A DNA stretch of 64,000 bases from Lepidostoma basale. Lineage: Eukaryota > Arthropoda > Insecta > Trichoptera > Lepidostomatidae. A program made the position numbers and the translations under genes. Below, piece after piece: positions 11,973 through 25,400 of this stretch. How positions within the stretch are numbered: position 1 is the stretch's first letter; every line of letters begins with the position of its first letter. The notes beneath the pieces are model-generated. The model saw only the letters and a program-made list of their open reading frames with translations. It did not search any database and was not told the DNA's origin. The stretch spans positions 1-64,000 of the forward strand of contig JAHDVF020001041.1 in NCBI GenBank assembly GCA_022606425.2, in the 5' to 3' direction.

Positions 11973-14900
11973 TCCACAATGGGTGGCGTGATGGCTAATG
12001 CTGGATGCCATGGATACACGGCAGATGTCGCAATAGTCATCTTTTATTACTGTCGTTTAGTGCACTCCGTTATTAGCACGCCATATTCTTGCTCACTTAA
12101 TTAACGGCTTGCTTAGACATGAGGCGATGACAGTTCAATGTCGTGTGAACGAATGGAAAATTCGACTAACTAAAATTAAATTCACATACTTTCGCAATCA
12201 ATCCCTTTCAACATTCCTATCCAATTCAATAACTACATTCTCGCTAAAACACATCGGTGATTTATTTTTAAAAATATATACAACTGTTATCATATTATAT
12301 ACCTACAAAAGTACATACATATTCAGTACAATACGGAGCTTTTCATTTGATTAACTGAATGAAGGCTATAGACACAAATTCTTAACCCATTTCGGATATA
12401 ATATCTTGGCTAGGGTGCCCTCACAAACTATAGATTTTATCAAAAATAAAAGATCAAATTCCAATCATCCGAGCGTCTCGAGGACCGATTAAACTTTCTT
12501 TCTACAATAATAGAGTGCACGTGTTTGTATTGCAATAAAACGTCAGCAAATAACATTTTAATACGAACAGACTTTAGAATAGCTGAGGAGTCAATTCCAA
12601 ACGGACAAAAACGCAACATCAGCGAGGCAACAATGTCTGCAATTATTTTAATGGGGCCCGACCAAAGCGATGTCTTCAAACACTTTCTGCTGGATCCGCA
12701 ATCCACACAACAATAGTGACCGCGGAGCAAGTTAACATAACACAAGCATTCTTTGACCATTCGATTTCTGTTTTCCAATCGAGCAATTTCACGGTCCATC
12801 CGCGAGTAATTTCTCCGTTAGACAACACCATGACACACATTAGCATACTCCGCGCGCTTGGACCGCAATCTTATCTCTCTCACAGCATTCAGGGACTTCT
12901 AGATCTTCCTTCTCATACCGGTATTTCTATGATACCTCTATAACGCCGACACTAGCTTTAGAGGTGTTATGTTACATTCTTATAATAATATAATACATTT
13001 CCCCAATACAAATAATAATTTTACCCTTGTAATCCGTTGTGGGTTTCTTTGATCAATCAGCGTTTTTTTTCTTCTAAATAACTCCACCTCTTGGTCAAGT
13101 TTAATAAGGAGTTTTTCAAATATGCTTTCTCAACTTATTTTTTTCTTCTTTTCCGCAATTCGTTTGTGTAAGAGCCTTCAAGAAGGAAAATAAAATATTC
13201 GATGTCATACTATGCCAGTTATCATCAGCCTAACACCTTTTTAGGTACTCCGATTATTTGTTCTCTTATATATGGATTATTTTCTACTTATACCTACCTA
13301 CATTCCCTTAACGTGACAGCTTAATATTTCAGTGTCTTCGCTGTGTGAATATGGATGCAATCTGTAAAGTTTTTATATTGTATCTGCTTTCGATGATGTA
13401 TGCCAATGCTGCCTTATGATTGATGCTTATTTTTAAATATTTCGTTGACTACATATTTTCCTACACACACGTTTTTCGAAGAACGCTACAAAATCTGTCT
13501 GAAATGGCAGCATAAAACAGAAGTGCTCAATCTAATTTTGTTGCACTTAGGTATTTCTATTAGTTTCCCATTAATGAAAGTACTCGTGAAAACAGTTAGA
13601 CCATTTTAAATCACGTTTACAGTGATAAGTACCACGTAGTCAATGGCTAGTCAGTTCGTTTAATCTAATAAAAATAAACTAACTGTGATTTTAAATGTTA
13701 TGTTCGGAGAAACGTTAGTTTTATTCGTATCTTATGTGTACGCTTTAACTGATAATTACCGCCGGCGAGCGCTCGTCGCGTTAATGGTATTATCGATTCT
13801 TTCGCTTCTTTCCTGTGCCGTCCTTAGTTGGTGGCGGGGAAATGGTTTATGCCGGGACATTGTTTGTAATGGACATCCCTACGTGACCAAATAATCGTTT
13901 TCATACTCATTTAGAATGGCTGGTGAACCTGAATATGAAATGTCTTCACAATTCCCCCAGCATAACCCTTCAATCAATAACTTGTATATATTATACTTAC
14001 AATGGTGAGTCAAAAGTGAGTTTTTGTACTAAATTGGGGTAAAACATAAAGGCCAATAAATGTGCTAAGGTGCAAAGTGATTACAATAATATAATGTAGT
14101 TCAAATTTCACCCTAAAGATGCCACCCGTGTCACATGACAACATGACACATGATACAAACAACTTTTTTCTAATTTTCTTTGTTTTATGTTTAAACCTCT
14201 TAGCACCTTTGTAATAACCAGTCTTAATTTATTATACCCATTTAAGTATTTAAATAAATTTCCGCGAAGCACATTTACGCTATTTGAATGTGCAGACATT
14301 TTTGTCACAATCGACAGCAGTCAACTACAATCATTGTTATTACGAGAAACCTTTTTCTAATGGGGATCAAAACCACCATTCTGGAAAGTTTAACTCTTGT
14401 CACTTTACATATTTTAAGATGAATGCAGCCAAAACAATCGAAATTAATATAATCTGCAAATGTTAAGTTAAAATTGATTCACTATTTTACGAGTACAATA
14501 ATAAACATAAAATTTAAATAAAGCCAAACTCATTCCCTAAACTAAAAACTTTAGTAGAAGGATAGTTTGTGAAGAAAAGTAATTATTTCAAGTAGACCAA
14601 TTAAGGACATCAATTAATATTTTTCAATATCTACAGAACACTAATTATACCGAAAATACGTATGTTTTTTCTAGAAACTTTCTTTCTATGGGTATTTAAA
14701 CTATCCATTCCATTCGTTTACTCATACCTATGTATATTTAAAAAAAAAACTACTCTAGATTATCCAATATTGACAAATTTACATTTTAAAAGTTAAAAGC
14801 AGAGAGCCATTAAGTTTTCGTTTTTATTTAGCGTTAAAAATATTCAACGCCCTCGCAAAGTTTTTTTAAATTTGTTACTTATTGTTAAACCTATTTATAA

Positions 14901-16483
14901 CTCACTTGGCGGTCTAATTCGGAATTGATAAGAGTGTCAGTAGTGTGACCAGCCTACTGGCATTAATAATTTCAGGTTTTAGTGTTTGCGCTGCACAATC
15001 TTTGTTATTATTAATTCTGTCTCGAGGCGAACATAACTAGCCAGTTTCGAAACTAGTTTCCGACTATAAATCATTCAGTGTCAAAGCTCTTTTTATTGAA
15101 TATTTTTGATAATCTTATGCGATACATTCGACGGAAGAATTCGGTAGGTATACATTGTAGGTAGGTATATACAATACATACATGTATTTATTCTCTAATA
15201 GTATTTTTGGTATGTTAACGGACTATTTTTTGTTTCTCGAAACGTCGCCGTCGGATGGGCTTAACAATGCGCTTGCCTGACAAAACATGTAAATTCGAAA
15301 GAGTTAATGAAACACAAAATATTATTTTATATAATTAATACATATTTTAAACTACTATAAATTTGGTGTTGTGTGCAAAGTTAAAAAAAGAAACATTGAT
15401 TAATAAATCCGCAACACGAAGTTATAGCGAATATAGAAGAAATAGTGTAAATTCGCTCATTCGTAAAATAAAAAATATGTATATACATACTACTTACAAC
15501 TTGAAGCACATTGAAAAAAATATATTTGCACATTATTTAGTCTTTTTTTTAATGAAATATGCATTTTTTAAATCAATTCATTATTAAATTGATTTATTAT
15601 ATTTATTAGTTTAAAATGATTTATTTTCAATGAACCGCAAATGAATTATTTGGATTCTGAACATTTGTGATTTGGTAGTTAAAACTAATTGAGTTATGTT
15701 TTCCTTAGAAAAAATATTGTTTTAAACACAGTAAATAAATGATAAGTTGGAACTCTCATTGTAAACCTTAATCATTATTTTAATTATTCCAAAGGGGGAA
15801 TGTGAAACTAGGTTATTTGCAAAATATGAAAGCCATAGATAATTTGTACATGTCATCATTGGATAATTAGTAGTCATATCCAGTGCATGTCTACCATAGA
15901 AGAGAGGGGAGGAGCATATAACATGCTTTATTTGTACCACGCCAGTAGCTAAAGCATAAAGATAATGCTTGTGCAGCACAAGTCTCTTCTACTTAACAAT
16001 AGGTGGTGTATTCACAATGATTGCATCAGATTATGTCTTGATAGACACATTAACATAAAATATATTTTAATTAACAAACAATGAAATTTTTACGCTATGC
16101 TTATGCTTCTTGTAAACAAGTAAATTTAATTATTACAAGTTGTAAAGTCATTATCAGCATATAAATATGTGTTTTAATTTTTTTTGTCATTTTCAATATG
16201 TTTTATATTAACCATATTTATATTTACGATGTTAGTTAAATTTTTAAGGATATGAAAATAGCAGATTATTTGGGTATTTCAGTAGTAACTTATCAAATTG
16301 TATAATTAAATTTCATATACATTAATACAAAAAATAATTATTTATCTTAGCTTTTGTTTTATTAAAAATGTTTTTTTTTTTATTAATTACTTCATGATAT
16401 TGTAAGTACTCAAAGTGGAGTGTCATTGTATATTGTTTTGGTTTGGTTGTACAGAGGTAGCGGTAGCGGCGCCGTAGAGTAGC
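11973..16483. other. Intergenic DNA upstream of the ABCG gene
   Basis: No gene is defensible here. At 12440-12943 both strands are open for 60-120 codons with fairly even composition, but no motif or splice context supports either. Positions 13685-13894 are open and encode a hydrophobic stretch (LVALMVLSILSLLSCAVLSW), again without support. Promoter and 5' UTR exons of the ABCG gene probably lie in the last kilobases before 16484, but I see no clear core promoter. Confidence 0.4.
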
Positions 16484-19400
16484 ATGTCTGTGACGGGACG
16501 GCCGGGAGCGGAGCGGCGCTACTCCGTGCCCTCCAACCCCTTCCTGCACGACCCCCGCGCCATGCAGTCTGAGGACCTGCACGCCTGGTCCATCTACAGG
16601 TCACTACAGCACCGCACTGCTCTCATGCTTCCCCACATCACACAGCTGTTCAGATTTGCAACATACATCACATTTAATATTAAAACATTGATACTTCTTT
16701 CTTCATAGAAAACTGGCAATAATCATAATATAATCTTTAAATATCGTAAAAATGGTATTAAAAACACCTTTACCTTCTACTGAAACAGGGCAGCTCACCT
16801 TAAACACCACAATGGGAATACCATCATATTTTCAATTGTATGTTGCAAAGCTTCACAACATTTGTGCATTAATTTTAAAAATTAATAAATTTAAACTCTA
16901 TTCATATGCCGTAATTTCTTTCATCTGTAGAAAATGAGTTACATTTCTGCTATATTATATTTTTAATTAAAAAAAAATACAATTCACAAATAAATTATGA
17001 ACATACATCACAGTTAAATTATACTTGCATAGCACTTGTAGATTTATTTTAAAGTATTTTCAAAGTTGCATTTATTGATAGTTTTTACTTTAACATCAAC
17101 AATATAAGTATAATGTAAAATCGCCAGTCCCTCTAGCATCCTGCAATGCACTTGGAAGCACCTCTTACACAATCACTCTTTCATTAGGTTCCTGCCGATG
17201 AACAATGGAACCAAACATTTTGAAATATGTGCATGTGCATGTAAATCCGCAAAATGCACATACTTTATACTAAAAACACGTAACCATATCGATATCGGTT
17301 ATCTTCACTCTAATTACTTGTGATAAGTTTTTTGTTATATACATATTTATCAAATTAAGAATGAAAACAATTTTCTGTGTGTTTTTAAATTATTTTACAA
17401 AGCCTAATGTGTCCAAGAAAACACTCTACTTAAATGTTTTTTTAATAATTTCAGGCAAAATCTAAATTCCGACTTCACTGACAGTGCCCTGGGAAGCACA
17501 GACAAGAGTCCGCTGCCTTATGGAAATTTCCAATTGCGAGATACTACAGTGCAATCCATTCTGTCACATCCCAGATATGGACCGAAGTAAACTTTTTGTT
17601 TATATTTTCAAAAATTTTCATAAATGATAATTTGTTAAACAAATCAACATAGCCAATTTAATATTAGAGAACTTTCATATTTGAACCTCATAAATAAATG
17701 TAACCATTTTTTTTTTTTTCTTAAATAGGATTTATTTTATGGTACAATCATTTATTACCTTTTATTAAATCATATTATGATTATTAGACTTTATATCTGA
17801 ATTTGAATATTTAAAAACCTACTCTATGAGATTTATTTTATATTTATTGTCATTATATTAAATTAATTGATACTTTTTCAAATATTATTATTAAATTTTC
17901 CAGATCTGCTCTCGGCTCCAACATGTACACTTATCTGAAATTTGGTCTTCCTCGCGTGTTTCCTCCCAACCACAATGGTTCCCAGAGATCCGGCACCCCA
18001 CGAGCTAAAACATCCATAGGGAGTGAAATGAAACCTGTGCCAAGGTAAACCAGAGTACATTGATTATTAACATAACCATTTTTATGACATTGACAAATAG
18101 ATGTTTATTTCCAAATACAATATTTAATTTTTACAACATTTTGAATGTATACTAATACTTGTAGACGAACAACTGGATTTCACCCATTGCGGGGTATCAA
18201 TTCAAGAATCAATTGTATCTCAATAGAGACGAAGATGCAAATTGTGCGAAGGTACAAATGTCATAAGTCCTGTAAACACCTCGATCAACCATATTCTGTT
18301 TCCGATTTGCATCTTCGTCTCTATTGAGATACAATTGATTCTACAATATTTAATGTTTGGCAAAAGGAAAATCATGTTGGTATTTTTCAGGGTATCCAGA
18401 GCGAGTCGAGGTGCTCGGGAGAACTCCTCTGGATATGATAGTTCAGACAATGAAACCTCCCAACAGTATAAATATAACAGAAAATATAGATCAGATCCAG
18501 ATTTCCGGTTGCAGAATCTTCAGCCATCTTATCCGGTAAACTAATTCTCAATTTTTAGATTTCTGGGTGCATACACAATTTTTTTCAATTAATTTTAATC
18601 ATTAAAGTTTTTCTATCTATTTAATATCTGTCGTAAAACAAAGATAATACGAGTATAATAAATTTGATGATTAAGAAAGCACCATTTTAATGAATTCATC
18701 ACCTCATGGGTTCTAACGCATCTCTAAACAACAACAACTAACCATCACACCGTTTCTCCGAAAGGGTAGGCAGTGAGAATGGACACACTACTCTATCCTG
18801 ACACACATCTAGATTCCTACACATTTATACAGCGAGTCATACAAGCACATCGATTCTTCCGACTCATAACATGGCCGACCTTTAAAATTGTATTGATTTG
18901 GTCATGCCATGTTTTCCTTGACTCTGTACTCCATTCACATTCCATGTGACCAAACCAATGCAGTGATCCTTTCATAATTTTGTTCATAATACTTTTTTCC
19001 GCTCTACATTCCTTCCTAATGTCAGCATTTAAAACTCTGTCATACATAATTTTACCACACATACCACACACACACACATATTTATTCTCCTCTCATGTTG
19101 GAAATAGAACTCCATTGTGAATGGCCATTTTTGCTTTCATTGATAAATCTCTAAATGAAAATAATAATTTATTGGAAGTATTTAACTTACTTATTGGAAG
19201 TACTCAACACAAACTAAATCCATTTGTGTAAAGTAAAATTTGTCACAAATTCAACATTATTATTACTTTATTTTTATGTCAATAGGGTTCCAGCATTCCC
19301 CTGGTAGCGATGCAACAGGCAGGCATCCGGGCTGGCGGGGGACCTGGAGGAGGTACCGGCCAGTGGACTTCGAGTCGTAACAAGTCAGTCAGTGAAGCTA

Positions 19401-22400
19401 ACCTTTTGGCCATAGAGTCCTCCCGCAACTACGGTGGAAGGCAATCTTACAATAGAAGGAACAGTGTGGCTGATTTTGGAAATGATGGAGATCATAGGCG
19501 AGTTGCTTTACATTAATATGTACTCGTATTTAGTTCTCAATTGTATTGAAAACACTATTGAAGTAGTATTCATTTACTAATTCATAGCTAGTTCTACCTA
19601 ATTTAATTCTTCCCAATGGTTCAATTAGGTCTAACTTGCAGTACTATTAAAAGCAATTTGAAGTTTGTGATACTTCACAAAAGAAATGTGTTAATTAATT
19701 AAATTCTCATACGATTTGTTTACTAGAAATGTCTTTATATTTTCCTCCTGTTAAGCAATAATACATATTTAATTAAATTTTAATAAATTACAGTTTATAA
19801 CATTGTATGTAACTTTTATTTTTGGTTATTTAGTCAAATTGGGCGCCCAATCTCAAAGGCAGACAGCCATCTGTCTCTGATGCATGGGAGAAAAAGCCAC
19901 CATCATGGCCCCACCAACATGAGAGACTACGGGGACCATGCCCCCCACACCGCATACATTTATCCTAACCTTCAGGTACCTTAATCAATCCTAAATCCAA
20001 TATTGTGGCTCCATTTAATATTTTACCACAACATGTTGTTGTTATATGTAAACGCCACAAAAGTTAGATTAGGTTAGATTAAAAGGATCACAATAAAAAT
20101 TTCTTGGGCTTTAGAGTTTGCAATGGTGTGTTGTGGTAGTTTCTTGCAATTGCCAATATGCAAACTTTTCATTGTAGCCAAAGCTGAAAAGTCACAAGAT
20201 GATGTTATTGATTTTTTCGCTCAATGAAAGCTGTCAGTCTTTGGGCCAAACGTGTATATAAATAAAGCAGTCTAGTAGTATGATTTACCATAATAAATTA
20301 TAATTGAAAAATTCAAATATTTGATTAATTTGGCTAATTAAAATTGGAAATTCCTGAACTCACATAGTAATAACTTTCTATGCGTTTATTGCTTGGCTCC
20401 AAATCCAATGAAAGTAATGATTTTTTGGAAGTATATTTTATTTGAATAGAATGTATTGGATGATCATCTTTGGGTGCAAATTGAAAATAATGACATAATG
20501 TGTATCCATTAAAACTATTCCTTTTATAAAAACTCATAAATTACTTAAATGAAAACTTTTCAGATAAAGAATTTAGAAATTGCATCTCCTGAAAACCCTT
20601 CTATGCTGTTAGTGTCTGGAATAAGTTGTGAAGTAAAAGCTGGTGAAATTCTCGCCATTATGGCCACGGCAGAGGCGGAAGCTACTGGACTATTGAATGT
20701 CTTTGCTGGTATCAGTAAGGTATTATTTAAAATACTTTTCTTAAAGTTTTCACAAATTTAATAAGTAAACTTGCGCTAATCTCTTTCTATAAAATGTTTT
20801 AGAAATTATCTGGTGACATCATTCTCAATGGACAACCCGTTTCAAAAACGACATTAAAAAATGCCACTGCATATGTGAGAAACAACATTAACTTGTGTCC
20901 CGACATGACAGTAGTACAAACACTTAGATTTCACGCACAACTCAAATGGCCAAATTCTAAAATGTCTCAAATTAAAGTTGATGCAAAGGATCGTGTAAGT
21001 AAACAAACAAATTTAAAAATCTTTTACTGTTATTCTGAGGGATTAAATTCACATATTTAAATTATTTTTCAATCAAAAGACAAGACCCAAGAAGTTTTTT
21101 AACCCTACAAATATTACAAGATATAATAAATAATTTTAATTTAACTCTTCTGTGTTAAAAAATAAAACAAATATTAATCTGACTTCAAAATTACTTTCAG
21201 ATCAACATATTAATAGAAGAGCTAGGTTTGGAACAAGTTAGATTGACAAATGTGGAGAGACTTACTCGCTCAGAACTCAGAAGACTGAATGTAGCTTGCC
21301 ACATGCTGCTTGACACTGTCATTTTAATATTAGATCAACCGACGAAAGAAATGGACATATTCGATACATTCTTTTTAATAGAATATTTAAGGAATTGGGC
21401 AAGCACGGGGAGAATCGTGATCATGACATTGCACCCACCCACATATGAAATATTTGCCATGTTGTCCAAAGTGGTTTTGATTTCCGCAGGGCGAACCATG
21501 TTTAGCGGTTACAGAAGAGATTTAATACCATATTTTGCGTCCATCGATTATCCGTGTCCCGCATTTAAAAATCCTTCAGATTACTACTGTAAGTGAAACC
21601 ATTTAAAAAATTTACAATGCTTAAAATGAATTATACTACCAAAAAAGTGATGAATTGAAACCTTTATATATCCAATGAATTAATTAATACATATTATTAA
21701 TGTGGGCAATATTATCATGGGAAAAGGTTTGTACATTCGATATTGAAAAGTTTGGGCTTTTTTAAATATTCTGGTTTCCCAAATTTCCAAATTATTTCTA
21801 CAGAAATTTTTAGTGTAGAAAGTTGTTACAGTAATAGTTATTGAATAAATATTTCAGTGGATTTGGTAACACTGGATGACCTATCAGCGGCGGCCATGTT
21901 GGAATCCTCAGGGAGGATAGAGCAGTTAGCAGAGGTGTTCCGCAGTGCACAGGCAAGAGTACGCGGGGAGGGAGAGGGCAGCCTACATCTTGTGCCACCC
22001 ATTCCACTGCCTAGCCCTGTCTGCAAGGCTAACCCCGTCACGCAGGCATGGATGCTTGTAAAGTCAGTTGATATACGAGTATATATATATATTTTTTTTT
22101 TTACACTTGGTTACAATTCAAAATTAGTTTGTAATTTTTTTAATTTAATTTCAGAAAAACCCTCATATACACCCAGCCCAATACCATAATTAATTGGATC
22201 ACTCGCCTAATCTTAGCTGCCATAATTTCCCTCATGACGGGGGCCATCTTCTGGGACCTGCCGGCCAGTGATTCACAGCTGGCCCAGAATGATCGTCTTG
22301 GATACCATTACAGCGCCATGTGCCTGGCCGTGTGGCCTTTGTTACTGATGCTTGGTATTAAGCCCATACACTCGCAACGGAAGTATGTCGAGAGGGACAT

Positions 22401-25400
22401 TGACATAGGATTGTATGGCCGAACGGTGTTCATTCTTACAGATGTATGATATTCACTTTTTACATATTTACACATTTTGTAACCAAACAATAAGTGGTGC
22501 CTTCACAGATACATGACCCGGCATGAATTTAATAGAAAATTATAAAATATTACAACTTAGATTTGAATTGTTATTGTGTACTGTAACTTTTCTAATTTTA
22601 ATTATTTTTTCAGACAATAACTGACATACCGCCAACTTTATGTATTTGGTTGGCTTATTTGATTCCAAGTTATTCGATGACTGGACTTTACATGCAGGGA
22701 TATGATAACTACAATGGATTCTACTTGTATCTTGGTAAGAAAAATATATATTTATTTTGCATAGCCAATATCTTCATCAGCTTGTCTCCATCCACTGCTG
22801 GATGTAAGCCTCTCCACCCCCACGCCATCCCTCTCGGCCTCTCACCAGTGTCCTCCAGGCCCTTCCCTCCGTCTCCCGTCTCCCAACACTTCTCCATTCA
22901 GTAACTCTCCAATATATAATAATATAATCAATATTTAATTCAGCTTAAAGCAAATTGCACCTATTTACTGCTTCTTGAATAATAATGTAGTTACTCCATT
23001 TCATATTTTAAATTGATAAAAATATCAGTTTTCTAGAAGTTTTATTCTATGTTGTGGAAGGACATGTTTTGATTATGATTATGCCCTTTTAATAATCCAA
23101 GGCAAAAATGTTACTCTCATAAAATATGATAAAACTCCCAGAAAATAGATATTTTCTTCAATATTAAATACATATTGTTCATATTATCAATAAAAAATAA
23201 ACAGAGGGATAAAATATACAAAAATTTGCAATTTGTAACAAAGCGTATTAAAATGGAAATTTATTAAATACTTCATGAAACATACTGATTGATTTATTTT
23301 CGAGAATTTCATTCTTTCATTCAATCTTTACAGTTGAAATCATTCAAAATTCATTAACAATGTATCTGATATCATTGAAATTTTGTTATATGGTAACCTT
23401 ATTGGATGGTTAAGAGAACATTATTGATTTCAGGTTACATGATATTCTATCTCTGTTGTGTGAAGCTATTGGTTAAAGCTGTAGCATATTTGATCCCACC
23501 GTACAAGTGGTCCTCTTACATTAGTGCGATCCTGCTGACCATCTCCTTTCTCGCGAGTGGCTACACTATCCACCACTTGGACATGACGGTGTACACTCGC
23601 TGGTTGGAATACGCATCCCCAGCCCGTTGGGTCATGCAGCTGCTTCTGGGGCGGGAGCTCAGCCCTCAAGCTCTCCAATCTAACCAAGTCGCCAGATGTA
23701 GGAATAAGCAGGTAATAAATATGTCCCTCGAAGACGTGGCATTTTTGCTTGGTCCTGCCACCTTCTGTATCATTATACTCGTATATCCACCAAAACAAAT
23801 TTTGATTTCCATTCTTAAATTTAACTGTAGTTTATTAATATTTTACAGTATTGCTTCGTATCTTTATACCTGCCATTATTGTGATCTGTTTAAATTTATT
23901 GAATTTTGAAAACATTAAAACAGTAATATGTTAGAGTTAACCGATGTCTATTATAGTATATACCGTAATTAAATATACAATGATAACTATGTAACATGGA
24001 ACCGCAAAGTATTATTTATTACAAATAAATAATACTATTACCTGAAAGAAGTAAAGAAAAGTGTGTTTTAGGGATATTTTATTCCCCATAAGCACCTAAG
24101 ATTTGGAATTATGATATGTATTAATTAAAACAAACATTTCTTCTATATGAATGAATTGTTTGTCAGTCAGCTGTTTGTTATATGCAGACAATACTGTATT
24201 AATCGCTGACAGTAAAGAAAATTTGCAAGTCTTAGTGTCAAGGATGTATGAGGCATGCAAAAAGAGTGACTTGGTGATGAATGTGTCTAAATCTAAAGTG
24301 ATGGTTTTCGAGAAAGAAGAATGTATGACGATTTGTAATATAAGTGCGATGGGCGAGAAATTGGAGCAAGTTACTGAATTTACGTATCTGGGAAGCATGT
24401 TTACAAGGGACGGAAAAATGGAGAAAGACATCGAAAGGAGGGTTGGTGCTGGGAATAAAATAAATGGCGCACTCAAAGTCATTACTGCAAATAGAAATAT
24501 ATCCACAGAAGCAAAGATGGCAGTACACCATGGAGTTCTAGTGCCAACCCTCATGTATGGAAGTGAAGCTTGGAGCTGGCAAAAGAAGTATGAAAGCAGG
24601 ATAAACGCCGTAGAAATGAGATCACTAAGAAGAATGTGCGGGAAAACGTTGTATGATAGAATACCGAACGATGAAATAAGAAAGAAATGTAAGGCAGATG
24701 ACTGCATCATGAATAAAATTAAAAAAGGATCCCTGAGATGGTTCGGACATATGGAACGAATGGATGAGAGTAGAATGATTAAAAAGTTGTACACAAGCAG
24801 CGTGAGTGGGAAAAGAAGCCGAGGACGACCGAGGAAAACATGGCATGACCAAATTAATCAATTACTAAAAGGCGGCCACATTCGAAGTCGGAACAATCAA
24901 CGTGCGTGCATGGTACGATGTATGGATGTAGAGGAAGCTCGAGAGGTATGCCAGGACAGGCTAGTGTGGCGATCCATCCTCTCTGCCTACCCCTCCGGGG
25001 AAATGGCGTGATGGTTAGTTAGTTAATTTTTTTTTTCTTCTATATTCACCATTGCTTTGCATTGCGGATTCATAATTAAATAATATTATTTACTTTGTAA
25101 AACAACACTTTAAGAGTGTTGTGTTACAAAATAAAAAAATATTGTTCAAAACAAACATTTTGGCTAAAAATCATCTTGGCTAAAAATCATATTTTTTGTA
25201 TTATTTTCAATATCTTTGTATGTATTTAGGTTCAGCGTCAAGATATAATAGTGCAGGTGCACTGCCCCACCCCCAACGGAACCCAAATCCTATACAACAC
25301 GGGTTATGACAGATCCAACTACTTGTGGGAGTACGCAGAGGAAAGCACGGTCATCTCTCTGGTCATATTCTGGATAGTGTGCTACGTAGTGATGTGTGCG

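Noticed and set aside
12440..12943. Overlapping plus- and minus-strand frames as a gene
   Set aside because: No recognisable motif, no splice context, and both strands are open. Kept only as an unassigned coding-like patch.
24096..24794. 232-codon minus-strand frame as a membrane protein
   Set aside because: It is the antisense of the LINE reverse transcriptase at 24151-25011. Its hydrophobic look comes from complementing Lys/Glu-rich codons.
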